64,000 nucleotides of DNA, from contig NZ_JADKYW010000003.1 of assembly GCF_015355785.1 (NCBI RefSeq), positions 532,028 through 596,027 of the forward strand, written 5' to 3'. Source of the stretch: Arthrobacter gandavensis (lineage in GTDB: Bacteria; Actinomycetota; Actinomycetes; Actinomycetales; Micrococcaceae). The translations under genes were made by a program, and so were the position numbers. Each line of letters begins with the position of its first letter. Position 1 is the stretch's first letter. The notes under the pieces were generated by a model. That model worked only from the letters and a program-made list of their open reading frames with translations. It ran no database searches and was not told the origin of the DNA. Positions 26,799 to 35,926 of this stretch are shown here, in pieces.

Positions 26799-27741
26799 TG
26801 CGTTTGCCTATCTCGTCAAGAACTGCGGTTTCCTGCCGGGAGAGCAGCGCCGGATCCAGGATCCGGACGTCCCCCACGAAGATGAACCAGCGGTAAAGCT
26901 GGACCCTGGATGGGCGCTCTTCCAGGAAAATCCTTTCAGCACCCATCGCACTGCGTCCCTCCGGTGTCTGCACCAGTCTCGCGAGAATGGGCCTCAGCGT
27001 GGCAATGTCCTGTTCCCGCTGGCCCCGGGCCCTGAAGGTGGACCTGATCCTTTCAGCGGAAGGAAGAATAAAGCCGACGGCGAATCCTCCAACCATCAGT
27101 GCCAGCAGCACCTGGTAGGCCGCCGCCAGAGCTCCCCCGGAATCAGTGAAGCCCCGCTGTTCCATCCCAATCTGAATCATCTTCAGGACCGCCGCCGCAA
27201 CGCCCAGCACGCACCCGGCGCCCAGCACATCGAATCCGATCCGGAACGCCCGGGATTCTCCGCTGCGGTTGCGGAGCATCATTTCAATGGCGGTGTAGAC
27301 GCAAATCATGGCGAACCAGCCAAAGAACGTCGCCTGGTACCAGGCGATGGTGGGGATGCTGCCGAAGGTGTCCGTGAAACTGGCAGCGGACCCCCGGGTG
27401 TCGGAAACGGCCAGCAGCACGATCTGTCCTGCCGCGACGACCAGCCACACCGCGAACAGCACCTTCACCCGCCGGCCCCGGCCGGTCACCTGCAGCAGCA
27501 GGCGGCTAAGCAGGGTCATGCCGGCGCCCACCAGCAGGTGGATCAGCAGGTTCAGCACGTTCCGGCCGCCCAGGGCCTGGTCCACCGCCAGGTACACCGG
27601 ATCGATGTTCAGGGTTCCGGCGAGTGCCACTGCGGTCACGGCCGGCAGCACCCCTGCCTTCCAGCCGTAGCGCAGCCCGAGAAGCCGGATGGCCACCACG
27701 GCCCACAGCACCAGGACGGGCAGGACCTGCAGGCAAGTCAT
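26749..27741 (-). CDS. Multi-spanning membrane protein of the MAB_1171c-like putative transporter type
   Basis: 330 residues: about seven membrane spans (first 225 residues), then a cytoplasmic C-terminal part rich in Arg and Glu. The layout and the neighbours (ImmA protease, XRE regulator) resemble the actinobacterial group annotated as MAB_1171c family putative transporter; no transport activity is established. Four-base overlap with the upstream protease gene. Confidence 0.65.
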   Translation of the reverse strand: MTCLQVLPVLVLWAVVAIRLLGLRYGWKAGVLPAVTAVALAGTLNIDPVYLAVDQALGGRNVLNLLIHLLVGAGMTLLSRLLLQVTGRGRRVKVLFAVWLVVAAGQIVLLAVSDTRGSAASFTDTFGSIPTIAWYQATFFGWFAMICVYTAIEMMLRNRSGESRAFRIGFDVLGAGCVLGVAAAVLKMIQIGMEQRGFTDSGGALAAAYQVLLALMVGGFAVGFILPSAERIRSTFRARGQREQDIATLRPILARLVQTPEGRSAMGAERIFLEERPSRVQLYRWFIFVGDVRILDPALLSRQETAVLDEIGKRIEHNGSPVPRSTGAGR

Positions 27742-28241
27742 ATGAACGTCCGCTCGAAGTCGCTGGAACTCCAGCGGTCCCCGGCCAGCAGTGCGAGGGA
27801 GAGCAGGTAGGCAACGTGCTCGGCGGCACGTTCGGTCTCATTCCAGTCCAGGGACCGGGCAAGCATCGTCTTGATTCCCCTGCGGCTGCCGATGTGCGCA
27901 AAGACCGACGGCGTTGCGGTCTCCACTCCCCCGCAGCCCTGGTGCTGCAGGAGGATGTGGCCGAATTCGTGGCAGGCCGCGTGGGTGCGGTGGAGACGGT
28001 TGTCCCCGGCAGGCAGCAGGATGACGGACTTATGTTCCCTTTCGACCCACAGGCCGGTGACGGCGGGAATGATCGCATGGTCTATGTCCCGCAGCTCAAT
28101 GGGTTTGCCGTGGGCCGTGGCTACGGCTGCCAGCAGGTCCTCGAAGCTCACGTGCTCGGGCAGATTCAGTGCCTCCACTACTGCCCTGGAAGCCGCACGT
28201 TCCCGCTCACTGCCCGCTGACTTGGTAAAACGCAGTGCCAT
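27738..28241 (-). CDS. ImmA/IrrE-type zinc metalloprotease
   Basis: 167 residues with the zinc motif HEFGH at 91-95, typical of ImmA/IrrE proteases that cleave XRE-type repressors in response to a signal. First gene of the operon; its stop overlaps the next start by four bases. GGGGATT precedes the ATG. The XRE-type protein three genes downstream is the most likely substrate. Confidence 0.85.
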   Translation of the reverse strand: MALRFTKSAGSERERAASRAVVEALNLPEHVSFEDLLAAVATAHGKPIELRDIDHAIIPAVTGLWVEREHKSVILLPAGDNRLHRTHAACHEFGHILLQHQGCGGVETATPSVFAHIGSRRGIKTMLARSLDWNETERAAEHVAYLLSLALLAGDRWSSSDFERTFI

Positions 28242-28374
28242 TGAATCCCCATCGTTGTCCTACACCCGCAGCCGCGCCCTTGGTGACGGCGCGGACCCTG
28301 CGACTTTATCCCACATTCGGGGCACGGGGCTGCTGCCCCTCAACGTCAGGGCGGCGGTGCCGGTGCGGCGGGTC

Positions 28375-28983
28375 TCAGGGCAGCAGCAGTGCGGCAGCGA
28401 AGGCAATGCAGCCGGCCAGGTGACCGGCCAGCACCTGGGTGGGCGTGTGGTCGCCGAGCTTGATCCGGGACCAGCCGGTCGCCGAGGCAAGCATGAGCGC
28501 CAGGGCGGGTCCAAAGACCGGAACGGGGGCGAGCAGTGCCAGGCCCACGTAGGCCGCGACGGCGGCATGGACGGAGAGTTTCCAGGCCAGGTTCGCTGCC
28601 ATGCAGATCATCAGTCCGATGAACACGCCGCCAATTTCACCGAAGAGGCCGGCCGGGGCGTCCAGCAGGAGCAGGACCAGCGCTCCCACGCCCAGGGACA
28701 CCGCCGACGCCGCCAGGATCGGGGCGCGCTGCGAGCGCACCCCCACGTGGTGGTCGGTGACGGACCCGCGCCCCTTGAGCCAAAGGATGAGGCAGAACGG
28801 CAGACCCACCGTAAAGACGGCCGCTGTGATGCCCTGCAGCCAGGTCACGTCAGGACGAAGCGGCTGCAGGAGCAGGAGGATGCCCACCAGGACGGCCGGG
28901 GCCGTGGTTTCGGTGACGAGGCGCGCCAGCCGCAGGGACGCTGACGCGGACGGGCCGGCTGCGGCCTGCTGGGTTTCTGGCAT
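28375..28983 (-). CDS. PAP2-superfamily membrane protein
   Basis: 202 residues, about six membrane spans. Motifs KLSVHAAVAAYVG and WSRIKLGDHTPTQVLAG match the second and third PAP2 motifs, with the SGH motif changed to SVH and the final Asp to Gln. Related to the protein at 26217. It may be a divergent lipid phosphatase or a non-catalytic relative. Not overlapping other genes. Confidence 0.65.
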   Translation of the reverse strand: MPETQQAAAGPSASASLRLARLVTETTAPAVLVGILLLLQPLRPDVTWLQGITAAVFTVGLPFCLILWLKGRGSVTDHHVGVRSQRAPILAASAVSLGVGALVLLLLDAPAGLFGEIGGVFIGLMICMAANLAWKLSVHAAVAAYVGLALLAPVPVFGPALALMLASATGWSRIKLGDHTPTQVLAGHLAGCIAFAAALLLP

Positions 28984-29007
28984 CCGTCGATTCTACGGGT
29001 GGACGGG

Positions 29008-29985
29008 TTACCGGCTGACCGGGGCGGCGACGAATCCCAGCTGCTTGTCCACCACGTTCTCCAGCGGCTTCCCCTCCAGGTACGCCCGCAGGTTCGCCTC
29101 GAACTGCGCCGCCATCGCCGGCAGGTGCGACCGGGAGTCCCCGGACAGGTGCGGGGTGATAAGCACGTTCTCCAGCCCCCAGAGCGGACTGGACTTCGGC
29201 AGCGGTTCGGGACTGGTCACGTCCAGCACCGCGCCGCGGATCCGCCCGTCCCGCAGCATGCCCTCCAGGGCGCACTGCACCACAAGCTCACCGCGGCCCA
29301 TGTTCACCAGCACGGCGGAGGAACGCATGGCACCCAGGACCTCGGCGTCGAGCATGCCGCGGGTATCGTCGGTTAGCGGCGCGACGAGCACAATCCAGTC
29401 ATAGTTTCCTGCTGCCGCGGCGAAGTCCGCACTGGCGTGCACGGCGCCAAAGTCCGCATCGCCGTCGCGCGCCGTCCGCCCCAGCCCGTCGGTTTCAATG
29501 CCGACGGCGCGCAGCAGCCGGGCTGTTGTCCGTCCAATGCTTCCGGTTCCGGCGACCAGCGCCCGGGTCCCGGCCAGGTTGGAGGTGCCGAAGTGCTGCC
29601 AGCGCCGCTCGGCCTGGTTCAACCGGGCGGCCGGGACGTTCTTGGCGAAGTACAGGATTCCGGCCAGCGCGTACTCGGCCATCGCGGCGTCGAAGATCCC
29701 GCGGGCGTTCGTGACGGTGACGTTGGAGGCGGCGAGCTCGGGGAACAGCAGCCGGTCCACTCCGGCGGCGGGCAGGTGCACCCACTGCAGGGCGTCGGCC
29801 CGGTCCCAGCCCGCGCGCAGGCCGTCGGCGAAGTAGTTCCACAGATACACGATTTCGGTGCCCGGCAGCGCGGCGGCCAGCTCATCGGCGTCGGCGGCCA
29901 GCCGCACGTCGGCGAGCGCACGGAGGTTTTCAAGCCCGGTCACGTCGCGGTTGCCGGTGAGGATGGTCAGCACTGGTTTAGCCAT
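29008..29985 (-). CDS. D-isomer-specific 2-hydroxyacid dehydrogenase
   Basis: 325-residue NAD(P)-dependent reductase of 2-oxoacids. The NAD motif GTRALVAGTGSIGRTTARLL, the conserved Arg of the active site in VLVNMGRGELV (about 236-247) and a C-terminal ITPHLSGDS histidine are present. Members of this group include glyoxylate/hydroxypyruvate reductases; the substrate is not defined. Located just downstream of the siderophore importer on the same strand. Confidence 0.88.
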   Translation of the reverse strand: MAKPVLTILTGNRDVTGLENLRALADVRLAADADELAAALPGTEIVYLWNYFADGLRAGWDRADALQWVHLPAAGVDRLLFPELAASNVTVTNARGIFDAAMAEYALAGILYFAKNVPAARLNQAERRWQHFGTSNLAGTRALVAGTGSIGRTTARLLRAVGIETDGLGRTARDGDADFGAVHASADFAAAAGNYDWIVLVAPLTDDTRGMLDAEVLGAMRSSAVLVNMGRGELVVQCALEGMLRDGRIRGAVLDVTSPEPLPKSSPLWGLENVLITPHLSGDSRSHLPAMAAQFEANLRAYLEGKPLENVVDKQLGFVAAPVSR

Positions 29986-29994
29986 GCGCTCAGG

Positions 29995-30843
29995 CTAGGC
30001 GATCGGCGCCGCCCGGCCTGCATCCGTTACGCCTGTCCGGCGTTCAACCACGTGGTGCCGCCCCAGCGGCAGGACCAGCGGTTTGCCGGAGGCCGGATCC
30101 GTGATGACCCGGTTCTCCAGGCCGTAGACCGCCCGCACGTTCTCCTCCGTAAGCACCTCGACGGGCGTGCCGGCGGCGTGGATCTTCCCGCCGGCCATGG
30201 CCACCAGGTGGTCCGCATAGCGGCCGGCCAGGTTGAGGTCATGCAGCACCATGACGATCGTGGTGCCGCGGCTGCGGTTCAGGTCGGTGAGCAGGTCCAG
30301 GACTTCCACCTGGTGGCTGACGTCCAGGAACGTGGTGGGCTCATCGAGCAGCAGCAGGTCCGTCTGCTGGGCCAGGGCCATGGCGATCCAGACGCGCTGG
30401 CGCTGCCCGCCGGAGAGTTCGTCCACGGAGCGCTCGGCCAGCCCCGCCGTTTCGGTGGCGTCCAGCGCGGCGGCGACGGCGGCGTCGTCGTCCGCGGTCC
30501 ACCGGGCCAGCAGCCGCTGGTGCGGGTGCCGGCCGCGGCCCACCAGGTCCGCCACCGTGATGCCTTCGGGCGCCACCGGGGACTGCGGCAGCAGGCCCAG
30601 GGTGCGGGCCAGTTGCTTGGGCGGCATCCGGTGGACCTCCTTGCCGTCCAGCAGCACGTGCCCCTTCTTCGGGACGAGCAGCCGGGACATGGAGCGCAGC
30701 AGCGTGGACTTGCCGCAGGCGTTGGCGCCAATGACGGCGGTGACCTGGCCGGGCGGTACCAGCAGGTCCAGGGAATCGATGACCGTGCGGTCTCCGTAGC
30801 CGAGGGTGAGGCCTTCGACGGCGAGGGTGTGGGCAGCGGTCAC
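29995..30843 (-). CDS. Iron-siderophore ABC transporter ATPase
   Basis: 282-residue FecE/FepC-type ATPase. Walker A GANACGKSTLL, signature LSGGQRQRVWIAMAL and Walker B LLLLDEPTTFLD are intact. It is the last gene of a four-gene operon of overlapping starts and stops (binding protein, two permeases, ATPase), driving uptake of ferric siderophores. Confidence 0.93.
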   Translation of the reverse strand: MTAAHTLAVEGLTLGYGDRTVIDSLDLLVPPGQVTAVIGANACGKSTLLRSMSRLLVPKKGHVLLDGKEVHRMPPKQLARTLGLLPQSPVAPEGITVADLVGRGRHPHQRLLARWTADDDAAVAAALDATETAGLAERSVDELSGGQRQRVWIAMALAQQTDLLLLDEPTTFLDVSHQVEVLDLLTDLNRSRGTTIVMVLHDLNLAGRYADHLVAMAGGKIHAAGTPVEVLTEENVRAVYGLENRVITDPASGKPLVLPLGRHHVVERRTGVTDAGRAAPIA

Positions 30844-31925
30844 AGTGAGGCTCCTGCACGGTTGACGCGGACAATGAGGTATACGAGGTAGGGGGCGCCG
30901 AGCACGCCGGTGACCACTCCCACCGGGAAGCGGGTGCCGAAGGCGTACTGCCCGCAGAAGTCGGCCACGAGCACCAGCAGCGCTCCCATCAGGGCGGCGG
31001 GGACCAGCAGGGACGGTCCGGGGCCCACCAGCCGGGCGGCGATCGGTCCGGCGAGGAAGGCGACGAACGCGATGGGTCCGGTGGCCGCCGTCGCAAAGGA
31101 AATCAGCAGCACCGCGGAGATGATGATCACCAGCCGGGTGCGGCCCACGCGCACGCCGAGGGCGGAGGCGGTGTCATCGCCCAGCCGGCTGGCGCCCAGG
31201 TTGCGGGCCTGACCGAGCAGCACCGGACCGCAGATCAGCAGGGCGGCAAGGACGGGCAGGGCCTGGTTCCAGGAGGCGCCGTTGAGGCTGCCGGTGAGCC
31301 AGCGCATGGCTTCCTGCAGTTCCCAGTCGGGCGCCTGGTTCAGGATGTACGCGGTGACCGATTCGAGCATCGCGGCGATCCCGATGCCCACCAGGATCAG
31401 CCGGGTATCCGCCACACCGGCCTTGTAGGACAGGGCATAGACCACCAGCGCGACGGCGAGCCCGGCGGTGATCGCGAACAGGGACACCGGCGCTCCGCCC
31501 AGGCCCAGCCCCACGATCGCGAACGCGGCACCCGCTCCGGCGCCGGAGCTGATGCCGATGATGTCCGGGCTGGCCAGCGGGTTGCGCAGCATGGTCTGGA
31601 AGGCGACGCCGGCCAGTCCGAAGCTGGCACCGGCGAGCACTGCCAGGACCGCGCGGGGCAGGCGCAGGCGGCCGACGGCGAAGGACGCTCCGGGCACATC
31701 CTCGCCGAAGACCACCCGCAGCACGTCGCCGAGCGGATAGAAGGTACGTCCGGCCATCACGCTGAGTGCAAAGACGGCGAGGATCAGGAGAGCCAGGACC
31801 GCGACGACGGCGCGCAGCCGGACGCCGCGGTTGCGGCGGCCGCGGACGACGGCGGCGACTGTGGCGCTGCTGCCGGTTTCTCTATCCGGGGCCATGTCCG
31901 CGGCTGGAGCGGAAGAGACGTTCAC
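30840..31925 (-). CDS. FecCD-family siderophore permease
   Basis: 361 residues with about nine to ten membrane spans after a long polar N-terminus. The GTG start at 31925 overlaps the stop of the preceding permease by four bases (GTGA); the frame is open for 261 further bases but that region lies within the other permease. Conserved FecCD stretches such as RLPRAVLAVLAGASFGLAGVA are present. Confidence 0.92.
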   Translation of the reverse strand: MNVSSAPAADMAPDRETGSSATVAAVVRGRRNRGVRLRAVVAVLALLILAVFALSVMAGRTFYPLGDVLRVVFGEDVPGASFAVGRLRLPRAVLAVLAGASFGLAGVAFQTMLRNPLASPDIIGISSGAGAGAAFAIVGLGLGGAPVSLFAITAGLAVALVVYALSYKAGVADTRLILVGIGIAAMLESVTAYILNQAPDWELQEAMRWLTGSLNGASWNQALPVLAALLICGPVLLGQARNLGASRLGDDTASALGVRVGRTRLVIIISAVLLISFATAATGPIAFVAFLAGPIAARLVGPGPSLLVPAALMGALLVLVADFCGQYAFGTRFPVGVVTGVLGAPYLVYLIVRVNRAGASL

Positions 31926-33013
31926 AGGGCTCGGACTTTCTGCCGGCGGACAATCCAGATGAAGACGGGGGCGCCGATCAGCGCGGTGATGATGCCGACG
32001 TCGATCTCCGCAGGGCGGGCGATGACCCGGCCCAGCACATCCGCGGACGTGACCAGTGCGGCCCCGGCGACGGCGGAGAAGGGCAGCAGCCAGCGGTGAT
32101 CCACGCCGGTGAGCAGCCGGCAGGCGTGCGGCACCATCAGGCCCACGAAGGCAATCGGTCCGGTCACGGCGGTGGACGCCCCGCACAGCAGTACCGCTCC
32201 CAGGGCGGCGGTGCCCCGGGCCAGCGCGACGCGTTCACCCAGGCCGGCAGCCAGTTCGTCACCCAGCGCCAGGGAGTTCAGCGACTGGGCCGTGACCAGG
32301 CAGACCAGGAGGCCGGCCGCGAGGAACGGCAGCACCTGCCCAACTGCGTCGAAGGATCCGCCGCCCACGCCGCCGATCTGCCAGGACCGCACGCCCCCGG
32401 CGAGGTCGTTCCGCGGAAGCACCACGGCGGAGATGAAGGAGGCCAGGGCCGCGGAGATCGCGGTGCCGGCCAGGGCGAGTTTCAGCGGGGTGGCCCCGCC
32501 GCGGCCCAGCGAACCCACAACGTAGACAAACAGCGCGGTGAGTCCGGCGCCGAGGATCGCTGCCCAGACGAAGCTGTTGGCGGCGGTCAGGCCGAAGAAC
32601 GCCATGCCCACCACCACGGCGATGGAGGCGCCCATGTTCACGCCGAGGATGCCCGGGTCCGCCAGCGGGTTGCGGGTCACGCCCTGCATCACCGCTCCGG
32701 CGACGCCCAGCGCGGCACCGGCGAGCACAGCCAGCAGGGTGCGCGGAATCCGTTTGGCCACGGCGGCTTCGCTGAAGCCGTCCGCCGAGCCGCCCAGTGC
32801 GGCAGCAATGTCCGCCCACCCGACGTCGCGCGCCCCCACCGTCACGGAGGCCAGCATCAGCAGGCCCAGGATTACGACGGCGGCGGCGAGCCAGAGGGCG
32901 CGCAGCCGCCCCGGGCGCCGTGCCGCAGATCCGGAAGCGAGGAACTCCGGGGAGTCCTGGTTTCCGGGTGCGGGGGCAGCGGCCGGGTCGGCTGGGCGGG
33001 AAGGATTTGTCAC
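31922..33013 (-). CDS. FecCD-family siderophore permease
   Basis: 363 residues, about ten spans; RIPRTLLAVLAGAALGVAGA and NPLADPGILGVNMGAS are family hallmarks. GTG start with a four-base overlap with the binding-protein gene. Forms the membrane channel with the next permease. Confidence 0.92.
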   Translation of the reverse strand: MTNPSRPADPAAAPAPGNQDSPEFLASGSAARRPGRLRALWLAAAVVILGLLMLASVTVGARDVGWADIAAALGGSADGFSEAAVAKRIPRTLLAVLAGAALGVAGAVMQGVTRNPLADPGILGVNMGASIAVVVGMAFFGLTAANSFVWAAILGAGLTALFVYVVGSLGRGGATPLKLALAGTAISAALASFISAVVLPRNDLAGGVRSWQIGGVGGGSFDAVGQVLPFLAAGLLVCLVTAQSLNSLALGDELAAGLGERVALARGTAALGAVLLCGASTAVTGPIAFVGLMVPHACRLLTGVDHRWLLPFSAVAGAALVTSADVLGRVIARPAEIDVGIITALIGAPVFIWIVRRQKVRAL

Positions 33014-34032
33014 TTGGCGGCGTCGGCTGCTTCTGCGAGCACGGTCAGGTAATCGTCCAGGACCCAGCTGATGGCCAGCGGAGTGGGGTTGGCGGCGGTG
33101 CCCAGCGGATTGTCGCCGGGCAGGGTGACAATCGCGCCGTTGGCAACGGCTGGAATCTGGGAGAGCAGCGGATCGGATTCGAGGGCGGTGACCAGTTCGT
33201 CGCCGCCGTAGGTGACAATGATGTCCACGTCGGCGAAGGCGTCGGCCTGCTCGGCGCTCTGGCTAAGGGAGAACTTCTCGGTTTCGGCGGAGGCCTTGGC
33301 GATGCTGCCGGCCACGCTCATGCCCAGGTCTTCGAAGAACAGGGTGCGCGGGTCATGCGTGGTGTAGAAGCTGACTTCGCTGAGGTCCGTGGTGTCCACG
33401 TGGGTCATGAACATGGCGGACTTGCCGGCCAGGGACGGGAACTTGGCGGCGGCGTCGGTCATTTCCCGCTCCAGGTCCGCGACGAGCTGCCCGCCTTCCT
33501 CGGCGAGGCCCAGGGCGGTGGCGTTGTATTCGACCATTTCGCGCCAGGAGGTGCCCCAGGCGGTTTCCGGGTAGGCGACCACGGGGGCGATTTCGCTCAG
33601 GGTGTCGTAGTCCTCCTGGGTCAGGCCGGAGTAGGCGGCCAGGATGACGTCCGGCTGGGTGTCCGCCACGGCCTCGAAGTCGATGCCGTCGTTCTCGTCG
33701 AACAGCACCGGTGCGTCGCCGCCCAGTTCCTCGAGCTTTTCCTCGACCCACGGGAGGATGCCGTCGCCGTCGTCGTCGCCGAAGTTCGCCGCTGCCATGC
33801 CCACGGGCACAATGCCCAGGGCCAGCGGTACTTCGTGGTTGGCCCAGTTGACCGTTGCCACGCGCTCGGGCTTTTCGTCGATGACCGTGGTGCCCAGGGC
33901 GTGGTCGATGGTGATGGTTTCCCAGTCGCCCTCCGGTGCGGCCTGGCTTTCCGCCGGAGCGGAGGAGCAGGCGGCGAGGGATGCGGTGAGCAGGGCGGCG
34001 GCTGAGAGCGCAGCGAGTTTGGAGGAGCGCAA
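33010..34032 (-). CDS. Iron-siderophore binding lipoprotein
   Basis: FecB/FhuD-type binding protein of 340 residues with a lipoprotein signal (lipobox LAAC). The start is an unusual TTG at 34032, supported by AAAGGA eight bases upstream and a proper signal peptide directly after. The two-lobe domain begins with PERVATVNWANHEVPLALG. First gene of the importer operon, controlled by the iron box upstream. Confidence 0.9.
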   Translation of the reverse strand: MRSSKLAALSAAALLTASLAACSSAPAESQAAPEGDWETITIDHALGTTVIDEKPERVATVNWANHEVPLALGIVPVGMAAANFGDDDGDGILPWVEEKLEELGGDAPVLFDENDGIDFEAVADTQPDVILAAYSGLTQEDYDTLSEIAPVVAYPETAWGTSWREMVEYNATALGLAEEGGQLVADLEREMTDAAAKFPSLAGKSAMFMTHVDTTDLSEVSFYTTHDPRTLFFEDLGMSVAGSIAKASAETEKFSLSQSAEQADAFADVDIIVTYGGDELVTALESDPLLSQIPAVANGAIVTLPGDNPLGTAANPTPLAISWVLDDYLTVLAEAADAAK

Positions 34033-34113
34033 GTGTCGTGTCCTTTAATGCAGGTGCGGGCCGGTCCCGGTTGGGGCCGGCGGAAGCCTTCCTGCGACGC
34101 TCCGGATACGTAC

Positions 34114-34132
34114 TTAGGTCAGGCTAACCAAG
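34114..34132 (-). promoter_or_regulatory. DtxR/IdeR-type iron box
   Basis: TTAGGTCAGGCTAACCAAG matches the actinobacterial iron-box consensus TTAGGTTAGGCTAACCTAA closely. It is 82 bases upstream of the binding-protein start. Iron-loaded DtxR/IdeR should repress the importer here. Confidence 0.85.
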
Positions 34133-34185
34133 GCAAGCCTAAGGCGATTTGTGGCGCCTGTGAAATTTGGTGACAGAAAGATGTC

Positions 34186-35844
34186 CTAATTCGTGCACGG
34201 ACGGGTTCCGGCACGGACATGATGGGCTGCAAACTCCCCGATCATCACAGCGGTCGCGGCGGGTCCGCGCAGTGGAACGGTTGGAAGAACCGACGTATCC
34301 GCCACGCGCAGCCCCTGGACTCCGTGCACCTTCCCATACGGATCGACCACGGCCTCCGGGTCCTCCGCGGGCCCCATCTTCGCTGTTCCGCTCAGGTGCA
34401 GGGCTGTCCCGAGCCGGGTTTGTACCCAGTCATCGAGGAGGTTGTCAGCTGCCAGGATGTCCGGGGAAGGCTCTGAAATCCCCCGGCTCAGGGGACGGAA
34501 GGCCGCCGTTGCGAGCAGGGCTGCGGCGGTACGGACGGCCAGCCGCATCCGTGCCCGGTCCTCGGCCGTGGAGAGGTAGTGGTAGTCCAGCCGGGGCGGT
34601 TCATGCGGATCGGCGGACTGCAGGGTCAGCTGCCCCCGGGCGGTCTCCGACTGCAGCGCCACGAGCAACTCCAGCTCGTCCTGGTGCCGCCAGTCCTGCA
34701 GCAGCCGCCGCACCGGGATGGACCGCAGCGCCCGAAAGGTCCGCAGGGGATGCCGGAGGGCAGGGCGGATGCCCAGGCTCATGGACTGTTCGGATCCGGA
34801 GAGGAGATAGCCCGTGGGCTTAAGCAGCGGGAGGATCTCCAGGTCCCCAGATGCGGCACTGCCGGGCAGTCCGGAGGAAAAGTTGAGGCAGCTCTCCATG
34901 GCCCGGGGCAGGGCGTTATCCACCACTCCCCGCCGCGGGCGCCACCGCACGGAGACCTCCGGATGGTCGGTGAAATTGCGTCCGACGCCGGGGCGGTGAA
35001 CCACGGGCGCGATCGAGTGGGCCGCGAGGTCCTCCGTAGAGCCGATCCCGGACAGCAGGAGCAGGTGGGCAGTCTGAATGGCTCCGGCACAGAGAAAGAT
35101 CCTGGGGCACCGCAGCTCCGACACCTTGCCGCTCCGTTCCACTTCCACGCCGGCGGCACGGGTGCCCTCGAAGAGGATCCGGCGCACCAGGGTGCCGCCC
35201 TGGACGGTGAGGTTCTTCCGGCCCGCGGCCGGTTCAAGGTAGGCCAGCGCGGTGTTGAGCCGCACGCCGTCGGCAACGTTCATCGGCAGGGGCCCGACGC
35301 CGGGGAGCTGGCTGCCGTTTTTGTCCGGCTCGTCCGGAAACCCGAGGGTGTGGGCTGCTTCGCGGAAGGCACGGGTGATGGGATGTTCCTGCGGCGGCCG
35401 CTCGATGAGCATTGGGCCTTCGGATCCGTGGCCCGGCAGGTGAGCGAACTGCCGGTCCGTTTCGAGGCGGGCGTAGAACTCCCCCATCCTCGCGGCGGAC
35501 CAGTCCGGTCCGGCAGCGGTTTCCCAGCGGTCGAAGTCCTCCTGGCGGGCCCGGACGAAGTAGCCGCCGTTCACCGCGGTTGACCCGCCGGCCGTCTTGC
35601 CCCGGGCAATGGCATACGCCAGGGCGGGCGTAAGCTGCCCGGGGAAGGACCAGTTGTTCGGGTGGCCCGGCATGGCAGCCTGGATGGTTCCGGCATCAAG
35701 CAGTTCGGGCGGGTACTGGTCCCGCGAGGCGTAAGCCGGTCCCGCTTCAAGCAGCAGGACCCGCCTGGCGGGGTCCTCGGAGAGGCGGGCGGCCAGCGGG
35801 GCGCCGCTGCCGCCGGCACCCACTACGATGCAGTCCGCGTCCAT
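34186..35844 (-). CDS. mftG: GMC-family oxidoreductase of the mycofactocin locus (MftG)
   Basis: 552-residue flavoprotein. The start MDADCIVVGAGGSGAPLAARL gives the N-terminal FAD motif directly, with GGGGGAG upstream; the frame is open to 35964 without support. GKTAGGSTAVNGG and the late HLSGTAKMG segment are GMC signatures. MftG-type enzymes are thought to pass electrons from reduced mycofactocin to the respiratory chain. Lies next to mftR, head-to-tail on the minus strand, divergent from mftABC. Confidence 0.85.
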   Translation of the reverse strand: MDADCIVVGAGGSGAPLAARLSEDPARRVLLLEAGPAYASRDQYPPELLDAGTIQAAMPGHPNNWSFPGQLTPALAYAIARGKTAGGSTAVNGGYFVRARQEDFDRWETAAGPDWSAARMGEFYARLETDRQFAHLPGHGSEGPMLIERPPQEHPITRAFREAAHTLGFPDEPDKNGSQLPGVGPLPMNVADGVRLNTALAYLEPAAGRKNLTVQGGTLVRRILFEGTRAAGVEVERSGKVSELRCPRIFLCAGAIQTAHLLLLSGIGSTEDLAAHSIAPVVHRPGVGRNFTDHPEVSVRWRPRRGVVDNALPRAMESCLNFSSGLPGSAASGDLEILPLLKPTGYLLSGSEQSMSLGIRPALRHPLRTFRALRSIPVRRLLQDWRHQDELELLVALQSETARGQLTLQSADPHEPPRLDYHYLSTAEDRARMRLAVRTAAALLATAAFRPLSRGISEPSPDILAADNLLDDWVQTRLGTALHLSGTAKMGPAEDPEAVVDPYGKVHGVQGLRVADTSVLPTVPLRGPAATAVMIGEFAAHHVRAGTRPCTN

Positions 35845-35926
35845 TTGCTCCCCCGCCTGTTCGCCATTGGTCCAGTGTTTCCCCGGGCATCTGTCCCGGT
35901 TGTGTCCCCTGCCGTGTCCGGGCAGC

